A DNA stretch of 64,000 nt from a virus. Made by a program: the position numbers and the translations under genes. Position 1 is the first letter of the stretch, and each line of letters opens with the position of its first letter. Below the pieces are notes generated by a model that worked only from the letters and a program-made list of their open reading frames with translations, made no database searches and was not told the DNA's origin. Location of the stretch: the IMG/VR virus record IMGVR_UViG_3300008448_000004, positions 116,935-180,934 of that record; one strand, 5' to 3'. Below are positions 56,790 to 64,000 of the stretch, in pieces.

Positions 56790-59700
56790 TTATGGACAGT
56801 ACTGGAATGTGCCGAACATTGGATTCACATAAGTATTAATGTTAATAAATGTATTACCTGTTACAGCGGCACTTGTAAATAGTGTTGTACTAGGACAGTA
56901 TGTAGCGGTATTAAGCGGACAAGTACCTGCAGTGCCTTGGTCTGCATTGTAGTATATATCAGTCGCTAGGTTAACGTCCTCTACTCTAACAGAAACTGAT
57001 TGTCCTGAGGTTATTTGTATAGTGTTCATGAAGGTACAGACATCAGTAACTCCGTGTGTAAACCAGAAGTTCCAACTAGCTCCTGCATTGTTGGACCAGT
57101 ACACGTCTACACTGTTAGGTGCACTATTAGATCCAAATCTATGATATACATCTACATCAAATTCCGGCGGTATTGAAGTGGGGGTTTGGGTGGGGGTTTG
57201 GGTGGGGGTTTTGGTGGGGGTAACCGTATTTGGAGGCGTAGCGGTTCGGGTAGGTGTAGGTGTTGGAGTCTTACTTGGACAGGCTCCTTGAGATAATACG
57301 TAGCCTGGTATTCCGTCCCAACCTACGAGGTAACAGTTGGTTCCGTTTGATACATATTCATTTTTAGTACCTGTACAGTTTGAATTAACGTACAAGGTAC
57401 ATCCATCGGATAAGCTAGGACAGTTAGAGTAGTAGGTTTGAGCATTTTCTGGGATTAGAGAGCAGGCTGTAGTACAATCTCCTCCAAAATAAAGGGTACC
57501 GAGATTATAACACGGTAAGGTTGGTGTCGGTGTACGGGTAGGGGTTTGGGTTGCGGTAGCTGTAGGGGTCGGGGTAAGAGAAGGACAGGTAGAACAAGTT
57601 GTTATACCGATTACTTGACCTGATGCGTTAATCTGGATAGAATACACTCCAGACCCGCCCCAAGTTGTTAAGAACCATTGGCTTGCTCCATTAAAAGGTG
57701 TCGTTAGTGGTGAGTTTGAGTATACAACATCGTTTATATTAGGAGTAGTATCTCCTGGAGCTACATAACCAGTTGTGCTATAGGTGGTTAACCTACAGGC
57801 TGTACAAGCGTCTAGTTGCGGTGTTGATAAACTTATAGGCTGCGAAGGTGAAGTCGGTGTAGGAGTTCTAGTATTGGTAGGCGTATTAGTAGGGGTTTGA
57901 GTAGGAGTTATGGTATTAGTAGGTGTTTGTGTTGGTGTTTGTGTTCTAGTTTGTGTAGGAGTTATGGTATTGGTAGGAGTGTTGGTTGGAGTTTGTGTTC
58001 TAGTCTGTGTAGGAGTTATGGTATTAGTAGGTGTGTTAGTTGGAGTTTGTGTTCTAGTTTGTGTAGGAGTTATGGTATTTGTAGGTGTTTGTGTTGGAGT
58101 CTGCGTAGGGGTATTAGTTGGTGTGATTGTATTAGTGGGGGTTTGGGTTGGTGTTTGGGTTCTAGTTTGAGTGGGTGTTATGGTATTTGTAGGTGTGTTA
58201 GTTGGAGTTTGTGTTCTAGTTTGTGTAGGAGTAATAGTGTTGGTGGGAGTTTGAGTTGGAGTTTGAGTCCGAGTTTGAGTAGGAGTTATAGTATTTGTGG
58301 GAGTATTGGTAGGAGTTTGTGTAGGGGTATTAGTAGGTGTGATTGTATTAGTTGGAGTGTTAGTTGGAGTTTGAGTTCGAGTTTGAGTAGGAGTTATAGT
58401 ATTTGTGGGAGTATTGGTAGGGGTATTGGTAGGGGTTTGAGTAGGAGTTATAGTATTTGTGGGAGTGTTAGTTGGAGTTTGAGTTCGAGTTTGAGTAGGA
58501 GTTATGGTATTGGTAGGAGTGTTGGTTGGAGTTTGTGTTCTAGTTTGAGTAGGAGTTATAGTATTTGTGGGAGTGTTAGTAGGTGTTTGAGTAGGGGTTT
58601 GTGTTGATGTTTGTGTTGGAGTAATGGTATTAGTGGGAGTATTGGTAGGTGTTTGAGTTCGAGTTTGTGTAGGAGTTATGGTATTAGTAGGTGTGTTAGT
58701 TGGAGTTTGAGTAGGGGTATTAGTCGGTGTTATAGTGTTAGTAGGAGTATTAGTAGGAGTTTGTGTTCTAGTCTGTGTAGGAGTTATGGTATTAGTAGGT
58801 GTATTAGTCGGTGTATTGGTTGGTGTTTGAGTTGGAGTTGTTGTGTTTGTAGGTGTATTGGTCGGTGTATTGGTAGGTGTTTGAGTCCGGGTTTGAGTGG
58901 GGGTATTAGTAGAGGTTTGAGTAGGTGTTATGGTATTGGTAGGAGTGTTGGTTGGAGTCTGTGTTCTAGTTTGAGTAGGAGTTATGGTATTAGTAGGTGT
59001 GTTAGTTGGAGTTTGTGTTGGAGTTTGAGTAGGGGTTGATGTATTGGTAGGAGTGTTAGTAGCTGTATTAGTTGGTGTATTGGTTGGAGTCTGTGTTCTA
59101 GTTTGGGTAGGAGTTGTGGTATTAGTAGGGGTGTTTGTTGGTGTATTAGTAGGAGTGTTTGTGGAGGTATTGGTAGGAGTTTGTGTTGCAGTAGGAGTTT
59201 GAGTAGCGCCAGTTGTTTGGGTAGGGGTTTGAGTACTGGTTTGGGTAGGGGTATTAGTTGGAGTTATTGTCCGGGTCGGAGTATTTGTTGCTGTGTTAGT
59301 TGGAGTTTGAGTCGGAGTATTAGTAGGTGTACTGGTAGGTGTTGTAGTTCTAGTAGGAGTTTGTGTTGGTGTGTTTGTTGGTGTATTAGTAGGTGTTGTA
59401 GTTCTAGTAGGAGTTTGTGTTGGTGTGTTTGTTGGTGTATTAGTAGGTGTAGTAGTAGGTGTGTTAGTCGGAGTTGTTGTCCGGGTCGGAGTATTTGTTG
59501 CTGTATTGGTTGGAGTTTGAGTCGGAGTATTGGTAGGTGTCCTAGTTTGAGTAGGAGTATTAGTAGGTGTTTGAGTGGAAGTTTGAGTAGGAGTATTAGT
59601 AGGTGTGGTAGTTCTAGTAGGAGTTTGTGTTGGTGTGTTTGTTGGTGTATTCGTAGCTGTCTGTGTAGGTGTTGTAGTATTCGTAGGAGTATTGGTTGGA

Positions 59701-59993
59701 GTTTGAGTTCGAGTTTGGGTAGGGGTGTTAGTTGGTGTAGTAGTTCTAGTAGGAGTTTGTGTTGGCGTATTGGTAGGTGTGGTTGTAGGAGTGTTAGTAG
59801 GTGTTTGAGTGGAAGTTTGAGTAGGAGTATTAGTAGGAGTTATTGTTCTAGTAGGGGTTTGTGTTGGTGTCTGAGTAGGGGTTTGGGTAGGAGTTTGAGT
59901 GCTCGTGGTAGTAGTAGTAGGCGTAGGTGTAGGTGTTGCACACGGTCCTCCGGGGCATCCTAGTTGAAATCTGTATTTTGCCGTTATTGCCAT
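56790..59993 (-). CDS. Long Thr/Pro-rich (mucin-like) repeat virion protein
   Basis: A 1067-residue protein. The first 18 residues are [18 protein letters not shown]; residues about 20-714 are an almost strict Thr-x alternation with x mostly Pro, Gln, Asn, Arg or Ile. Higher-order units of about 18 residues such as [18 protein letters not shown] recur many times. A compact Cys-containing region (about 720-790) follows, then a second short Thr/Pro linker, another Cys-rich module ([19 protein letters not shown]), a third linker and a C-terminal beta module ending FGTFQYCP. I infer a long, extended, probably glycosylated stalk in the virion. A TATTTATA element precedes it by 11 bases. Confidence 0.8.
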   Translation of the reverse strand: MAITAKYRFQLGCPGGPCATPTPTPTTTTTSTQTPTQTPTQTPTQTPTRTITPTNTPTQTSTQTPTNTPTTTPTNTPTQTPTRTTTPTNTPTQTRTQTPTNTPTNTTTPTQTATNTPTNTPTQTPTRTTTPTNTPTQTSTQTPTNTPTQTRTPTNTPTQTPTNTATNTPTRTTTPTNTPTTTPTNTPTNTPTQTPTRTTTPTNTPTNTPTQTPTRTTTPTSTPTNTPTQTPTNTATNTPTRTITPTNTPTQTSTQTPTQTTGATQTPTATQTPTNTSTNTPTNTPTNTPTNTTTPTQTRTQTPTNTPTNTATNTPTNTSTPTQTPTQTPTNTPTNTITPTQTRTQTPTNTPTNTITPTQTSTNTPTQTRTQTPTNTPTNTPTNTTTPTQTPTNTPTNTPTNTITPTQTRTQTPTNTPTNTITPTNTPTQTPTNTPTNTITPTQTRTQTPTNTPTNTITPTQTSTQTPTQTPTNTPTNTITPTQTRTQTPTNTPTNTITPTQTRTQTPTNTPTNTITPTQTPTNTPTNTPTNTITPTQTRTQTPTNTPTNTITPTNTPTQTPTNTPTNTITPTQTRTQTPTQTPTNTITPTQTRTQTPTNTPTNTITPTQTRTQTPTQTPTNTITPTNTPTQTPTQTPTNTITPTQTRTQTPTNTPTNTITPTQTRTQTPTNTPTNTITPTQTRTQTPTQTPTNTITPTQTPTNTPTNTRTPTPTSPSQPISLSTPQLDACTACRLTTYSTTGYVAPGDTTPNINDVVYSNSPLTTPFNGASQWFLTTWGGSGVYSIQINASGQVIGITTCSTCPSLTPTPTATATQTPTRTPTPTLPCYNLGTLYFGGDCTTACSLIPENAQTYYSNCPSLSDGCTLYVNSNCTGTKNEYVSNGTNCYLVGWDGIPGYVLSQGACPSKTPTPTPTRTATPPNTVTPTKTPTQTPTQTPTSIPPEFDVDVYHRFGSNSAPNSVDVYWSNNAGASWNFWFTHGVTDVCTFMNTIQITSGQSVSVRVEDVNLATDIYYNADQGTAGTCPLNTATYCPSTTLFTSAAVTGNTFININTYVNPMFGTFQYCP
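57850..59935 (-). repeat. Thr/Pro repeat tract of the 1067-residue protein
   Basis: About 2 kb of low-complexity sequence coding for Thr at nearly every second residue. Thr codons vary (ACT, ACA, ACC), as do the intervening codons, so the protein pattern is kept while DNA copies have diverged. Assembly from short reads could be unreliable here. Confidence 0.9.
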
Positions 59994-60004
59994 ACTTTAC
60001 TTAA

Positions 60005-60012
60005 TATAAATA
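60005..60012 (-). promoter_or_regulatory. TATTTATA element before the 1067-residue repeat gene
   Basis: The coding strand reads ACTATTTATATTAAG, 11 bases before the ATG at 59993, in the 35-base gap between the two long repeat genes. Confidence 0.55.
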
Positions 60013-60028
60013 GTTTTTCTCATACTTC

Positions 60029-63000
60029 TTACCCTGGTATTAAAGCAAATCCTGTTATTACATAATCATCGTTACCTCCACCACCGCCTGTTACCGTACT
60101 GGTATTACCTGAGATAGTAGCCGGTAAGCGTTGATCTCCGGATTGATGTTCTAGGGAACTATCGTTACCTTGAGTTGTTGCGAAGAATGCATCTTGTGCA
60201 AGAACGTTAGGTGAGGTGTTAGTGCCACCAGCAAAGTCACTCCAGGTATTATCATCTGCCGATGTACATAGTAGAACTACCATTCTGTTATTTCCTGATG
60301 TAGTTACAGAAGGCATTGTAGCTGTACCGGAGGTTCCAGAAGCAGTATTTAGACCTTCGTAGGGAGTGCCGGTTGTTACTACTCCTCTATACCTTACCAT
60401 TCTACCTATTTTAGTTACTGCAGCATCGGCTCCAAAAGCTACGGCTAAGTTACCGGTTTCTGCTCCGTTAGATCTTCTATAAAAATTATAATGTCTTATA
60501 GTAGTTCCTCCTGCTATAGGTCCGTTAATTAGAGTAAAACCAGTAGGTGTTGTTACAGTTGTTGTTTGGTTTCTCACAGAAACAGTTAGAACAAAAAGAT
60601 CGTTTGAAGCTAGACCAGTTACAGGGTAAGGTACTGATAAGTTACCTGTAACTGCTACACCAGTTCCTGTACCGGCTTGTTGAAAGGTAGGGAAAGCAGC
60701 AGCTGTAGGTGTAGGAGTTTGAGTCCTAGTTTGAGTTGGAGTTTGAGTCCTAGTTTGAGTAGGGGTTTGGGTAGGTGTTGTAGTCCGAGTAGGAGTATTA
60801 GTTGCAGTTTGAGTTGGTGTTTGAGTCCGAGTTTGAGTTGGGGTGTTAGTAGGAGTATTGGTTGGAGTCTGTGTAGGAGTGCTGGTAGGGGTTTGAGTAG
60901 AAGTGGGAGTAGGAGTTTGAGAATCAGAAGGTGGGGTATTAGTTGGAGTTAATGTAGCAGTTGGTGTTAAAGTCGAAGTATTAGTAGGAGTTTGAGTGCT
61001 TGTTTGAGTAGGTGTATTTGTAGGTGTAGTAGTTGCTGTAGAAGTAGGAGTTATAGTGTTTGTGGGAGTGTTAGTAGGAGTTTGAGTTCTAGTTTGAGTA
61101 GGTGTGTTTGTAGGTGTATTAGTAGGTGTTTGAGTCCGAGTCTGAGTAGGGGTTGTAGTATTTGTTGGAGTGTTAGTTGGTGTATTGGTAGAGGTTTGAG
61201 TAGGGGTATTAGTGGGGGTTATTGTATTTGTAGGAGTATTGGTAGGTGTTTGAGTTCGAGTTTGTGTAGGAGTTATGGTATTGGTAGGAGTGTTGGTTGG
61301 AGTTTGAGTAGGTGTGTTTGTAGGTGTGTTTGTAGGTGTGTTAGTTGTTGTAGATGTCTGCGTTGGAGTTTGTGTTGGAGTGTTGGTTGCTGTATTGGTA
61401 GGTGTTACTGTACTTGTAGGTGTTTGAGTGGCTGTATTAGTAGGTGTATTAGTTGGAGTTTGAGTCCGAGTTTGAGTAGGTGTGCTTGTGTTTGTAGGAG
61501 TCTGAGTAGCTGTGTTTGTTGGTGTTACAGTATTAGTTGGAGTGTTAGTTGGTGTATTAGTGGGAGTTTGTGTAGGTGTGGTAGTAGGTGTTGTTGTTCT
61601 AGTAGAAGTTTGAGTAGGGGTTTGTGTTGATGTTTGTGTCGGTGTACTGGTTGGTGTTACGGTATTAGTTGGAGTATTGGTAGGTGTTTGAGTTCGAGTC
61701 TGGGTAGGAGTTATTGTATTTGTAGGAGTTTGGGTTGGAGTTGCTGTTTGTGTCGCAGTTACGGTTGGAGTTGGGGTTGGTGTAGTATCACATGCACAAA
61801 TTGCGGAAGATGTTACATGCTGTACGAATAATTGCTGCCCTACTCCTGAGTTATAAACGTAATTAAATTCAGCGTGTATTACGTCGTTTGGATATGCATT
61901 AACAGGTACGTTGACTGTACTGACAATACTACCTCCGTACCATATTACCACGCAATTGCAGGTATCATTACTACCGTCTATAATGGTTACATCAATACAG
62001 ACTGTTCCATTAGTTGTACCTACGTTTACGTAATATTCGTTAGGTGATAATCCGCTAGATGTTAGTACGTTATTGGTTGTATCTACCGGGCAATCAAAGA
62101 CATTTTGCTGTGTTTGAGTTGGTGTAGGAGTCTGCGTTGATGTCTGTGTAGGGGTTATTGTAATAGTTACGGTAGGGGTGTTAGTAGGAGTTTGAGTTGG
62201 GGTATTAGTCGGAGTATTAGTTGCTGTTCTTGTAGGTGTGATCGTATTAGTTGGAGTCTGCGTTGCGGTTTGAGTAGGAGTTTGAGTTGGTGTTTGAGTT
62301 GGAGTGGTAGTTCTAGTTGGAGTTTGTGTTGCTGTTTGAGTAGGGGTATTTGTGGGAGTGTTAGTTGGTGTATTTGTAGGGGTTGTAGTGTTGGTTGGAG
62401 TTTGTGTTGATGTTTGTGTCGGAGTATTTGTAGGTGTTTGAGTAGGAGTAGTAGTTCTAGTTGGAGTCTGGGTAGGGGTGTTAGTAGAAGTCTGGGTAGG
62501 GGTTATGGTATTAGTAGGTGTTTGAGTTGGAGTTTGAGTCCGAGTTTGAGTAGGGGTTTGGGTAGGTGTTGTTGTTTGAGTAGGAGTATTTGTTGCAGTG
62601 TTGGTTGGCGTATTAGTGGAAGTCTGAGTAGGGGTTTGAGTAGGAGTGGTGGTTCTAGTTGGAGTTTGTGTTGCTGTTTGAGTAGGGGTATTAGTAGGTG
62701 TTTGGGTTCTAGTTTGAGTGGGGGTTATGGTATTGGTAGGAGTATTAGTCGGAGTCTGTGTTGATGTTTGTGTCGGAGTATTTGTAGGAGTCTGCGTTGG
62801 TGTAGTAGTTTTGGTTGGAGTCTGTGTAGGAGTATTAGTCGGAGTCTGTGTAGTTGTATTTGTTGGTGTTACAGTATTGGTAGGAGTATTCGTTGAGGTT
62901 TGAGTGGGAGTCTGTGTGGGAGTGATCGTATTAGTTGGAGTATTTGTAGGGGTTTGAGTCCGAGTTTGAGTAGGTGTGTTAGTCGGCGTATTGGTTGGTG

Positions 63001-64000
63001 TTTGTGTAAGAGTATTTGTTGGAGTTACCGTATTAGTAGGAGTGTTAGTAGCAGTTTGAGTAGGGGTTTGTGTTGGAGTGTTTGTTGGTGTTGTTGTACG
63101 GGTTGGTGTTTGTGTTGGGGTCTGCGTTGCAGTACTTGTAGGAGTGTTTGTAGGTGTTATTGTATTTGTAGGTGTGTTTGTTGGAGTATTAGTTGGTGTA
63201 TTAGTTGCGGTGTTAGTTGGGGTTTGCGTAGGAGTGGTAGTTCTAGTTGGAGTTTGAGTAGCAGTGTTCGTCGGTGTCTGAGTAGGAGTATTTGTGGGGG
63301 TTTGAGTAGAAGTTATAGTATTGGTAGGAGTCTGTGTTGCTGTCTGTGTGGGCGTGTTTGTTGGTGTTGCTGTATTAGTAGGAGTCTGAGTTGATGTCTG
63401 AGTAGGGGTTTGTGTTGGAGTGATAGTGTTAGTTGGAGTATTGGTAGGAGTTTGAGTCCTAGTTTGAGTAGGAGTGTTGGTAGGGGTTATTGTATTAGTA
63501 GGAGTATTAGTTGCAGTTTGAGTAGGGGTTTGAGTAGGAGTTGTAGTTCTAGTTGGAGTTTGTGTTGGAGTATTAGTTGGGGTCTGTGTTGCAGTATTTG
63601 TAGGAGTTATTGTATTAGTTGGAGTATTGGTAGGAGTTTGAGTCCTAGTTTGTGTTGGTGTATTAGTTGCAGTTTGAGTAGGGGTTTGTGTATTTGTAGG
63701 TGTGTTAGTTGCAGTATTAGTTGGGGTTTGAGTAGCGGTCTGGGTAGGGGTGTTTGTATTTGTGGGTGTGTTTGTTGGAGTTTGACTAGGAGTATTGGTA
63801 GGTGTTGTTGTATTTGTAGGTGTGTTTGTTGGTGTCTGAGTAGCTGTATTTGTTGGTGTCTGTGTAGGTGTTCTAGTTTGAGTAGCTGTTTGAGTAGGGG
63901 TGTTAGTAGGTGTATTAGTAGGTGTTTGAGTTGGTGTTGTAGTACGAGTAGGGGTTTGAGTAGGTGTGTTTGTTGGAGTTTGACTGGGGGTGTTAGTAGG
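60029..64000 (-). CDS. Giant Thr/Pro-rich repeat virion protein (5' end outside window)
   Basis: The frame is open from the right edge to the stop at 60029, at least 1323 codons; no start is visible. From its truncated N-terminal side: a Thr/Pro repeat tract (64000 to about 62110), a folded module with [21 protein letters not shown] and [13 protein letters not shown] (about 62095-61780), a second tract (about 61775-60705), and a C-terminal beta domain with [31 protein letters not shown] and [13 protein letters not shown]. The last resembles the distal beta domains of phage fibres. A GTG inside the middle module (61951) could be mistaken for a start, but upstream codons continue in frame. I infer the longest of three related surface or fibre proteins. 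Confidence 0.8.
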   Translation of the reverse strand, partial: PTNTPSQTPTNTPTQTPTRTTTPTQTPTNTPTNTPTQTATQTRTPTQTPTNTATQTPTNTPTNTTTPTNTPSQTPTNTPTNTNTPTQTATQTPTNTATNTPTNTQTPTQTATNTPTQTRTQTPTNTPTNTITPTNTATQTPTNTPTQTPTRTTTPTQTPTQTATNTPTNTITPTNTPTQTRTQTPTNTPTNTITPTQTPTQTSTQTPTNTATPTNTPTQTATQTPTNTITSTQTPTNTPTQTPTNTATQTPTRTTTPTQTPTNTATNTPTNTPTNTPTNTITPTNTPTSTATQTPTQTPTRTTTPTNTPTQTPTQTATNTPTNTVTPTNTLTQTPTNTPTNTPTQTRTQTPTNTPTNTITPTQTPTQTSTNTPTNTVTPTNTTTQTPTNTPTQTPTKTTTPTQTPTNTPTQTSTQTPTNTPTNTITPTQTRTQTPTNTPTQTATQTPTRTTTPTQTPTQTSTNTPTNTATNTPTQTTTPTQTPTQTRTQTPTQTPTNTITPTQTSTNTPTQTPTRTTTPTQTPTNTPTQTSTQTPTNTTTPTNTPTNTPTNTPTQTATQTPTRTTTPTQTPTQTPTQTATQTPTNTITPTRTATNTPTNTPTQTPTNTPTVTITITPTQTSTQTPTPTQTQQNVFDCPVDTTNNVLTSSGLSPNEYYVNVGTTNGTVCIDVTIIDGSNDTCNCVVIWYGGSIVSTVNVPVNAYPNDVIHAEFNYVYNSGVGQQLFVQHVTSSAICACDTTPTPTPTVTATQTATPTQTPTNTITPTQTRTQTPTNTPTNTVTPTSTPTQTSTQTPTQTSTRTTTPTTTPTQTPTNTPTNTPTNTVTPTNTATQTPTNTSTPTQTRTQTPTNTPTNTATQTPTSTVTPTNTATNTPTQTPTQTSTTTNTPTNTPTNTPTQTPTNTPTNTITPTQTRTQTPTNTPTNTITPTNTPTQTSTNTPTNTPTNTTTPTQTRTQTPTNTPTNTPTQTRTQTPTNTPTNTITPTSTATTTPTNTPTQTSTQTPTNTSTLTPTATLTPTNTPPSDSQTPTPTSTQTPTSTPTQTPTNTPTNTPTQTRTQTPTQTATNTPTRTTTPTQTPTQTRTQTPTQTRTQTPTPTAAAFPTFQQAGTGTGVAVTGNLSVPYPVTGLASNDLFVLTVSVRNQTTTVTTPTGFTLINGPIAGGTTIRHYNFYRRSNGAETGNLAVAFGADAAVTKIGRMVRYRGVVTTGTPYEGLNTASGTSGTATMPSVTTSGNNRMVVLLCTSADDNTWSDFAGGTNTSPNVLAQDAFFATTQGNDSSLEHQSGDQRLPATISGNTSTVTGGGGGNDDYVITGFALIPG
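60705..61775 (-). repeat. Second Thr/Pro repeat tract of the edge gene
   Basis: About 1.1 kb coding for alternating Thr with Pro, Gln, Asn, Arg and occasional Ile/Val/Ser, between two folded modules. Confidence 0.88.
62110..64000 (-). repeat. First Thr/Pro repeat tract of the edge gene (continues past the window)
   Basis: At least 1.9 kb of the same alternating Thr pattern, with no in-frame stop noticed through to the edge. Confidence 0.88.

Noticed and set aside
60029-61951. GTG at 61951 as the start of a separate 640-residue protein
   Set aside because: The frame continues upstream without a stop through a folded module and another repeat tract to the window edge, so the GTG is internal.
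57897-63394. Long plus-strand frames rich in Ser, Cys, Trp, Arg and Gly across the repeat tracts
   Set aside because: They are mirror frames of the Thr/Pro repeat DNA on the minus strand. Their composition follows directly from the complementary repeat, and no independent start region or motif is seen.
57850-64000. Repeat DNA considered as a CRISPR array or tandem non-coding satellite
   Set aside because: There are no constant repeats with unique spacers. The unit is a coding pattern in one open frame with synonymous variation.
1-64000. tRNA, rRNA, insertion sequence or integrase genes
   Set aside because: I looked for cloverleaf-like intergenic sequence and transposase or integrase motifs and saw none. 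Gaps between genes are too short to hold RNA genes.

Overview
The window is part of the genome of a large contractile-tailed (myovirus-type) phage of the T4 superfamily. Every gene I can support lies on the minus strand, so biological order runs from base 64000 down to base 1. Recognisable T4-type proteins are the large terminase, portal, prohead protease, scaffold, major capsid protein, neck proteins (gp13/gp14/gp15-like), sheath, tube, a gp26/gp51-like hub protein, the tape measure, a gp53/LysM-like wedge protein, PhoH and primase. The DNA is AT-rich, and the starts I inspected have A-rich leaders without a clear Shine-Dalgarno sequence. That is compatible with, but does not prove, a Bacteroidota host. 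Both window ends fall inside genes. I saw no tRNA, rRNA, CRISPR array or insertion sequence, and no gene-free stretch longer than 300 bases.

Layout in direction of transcription. (1) 64000-55250: three Thr/Pro-rich repeat proteins (one running off the right edge) with small beta-type or Cys-containing modules, and a methyltransferase between them. (2) 55214-43744: a small virion-type protein, a GIY-YIG nuclease-like protein, then a tightly packed sugar and protein-modification cluster: a GT60-type polypeptide GlcNAc-transferase, two HtrL/YibB-like glycosyltransferases, a PLOD-like glycosyltransferase, a GT10 fucosyltransferase-like enzyme, another GT-A-like enzyme, a further glycan enzyme, a nucleotide-sugar epimerase, an FkbM methyltransferase and three other methyltransferases. 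(3) 43705-41967: primase and a RecB-like nuclease. (4) 41941-37474: seven short, unrelated enzymes and small proteins. Most begin with almost the same decapeptide (MIKL..IL.E) ending in Leu-x-Glu, which looks like the T4 capsid-targeting sequence cut by the prohead protease. They include a zeta-like kinase, a nucleotidyltransferase fused to a zinc peptidase, an ADP-ribosyltransferase-like protein and a HAD phosphatase. (5) 37464-31399: conserved head-associated or accessory proteins. (6) 31420-19728: terminase, portal, internal proteins, protease, scaffold and capsid. (7) 19641-1: PhoH, neck, a fibre-like protein, sheath, tube, tail chaperone with a probable frameshift extension, tape measure and baseplate, ending in a hub protein with an amidase domain.

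A strongly conserved octamer, TATTTATA or TATTTATT on the coding strand, sits 4-29 bases before the start of 16 genes (11 or 89 bases before the scaffold gene, depending on its start). In two places it directly follows a rho-independent terminator. It is probably this phage's late-promoter element.

Taken together the window suggests two linked systems beyond ordinary morphogenesis: a set of proteins targeted into the capsid for delivery into the host, and a phage-encoded glycosylation pathway whose natural substrate may be the adjacent mucin-like Thr/Pro repeat proteins.
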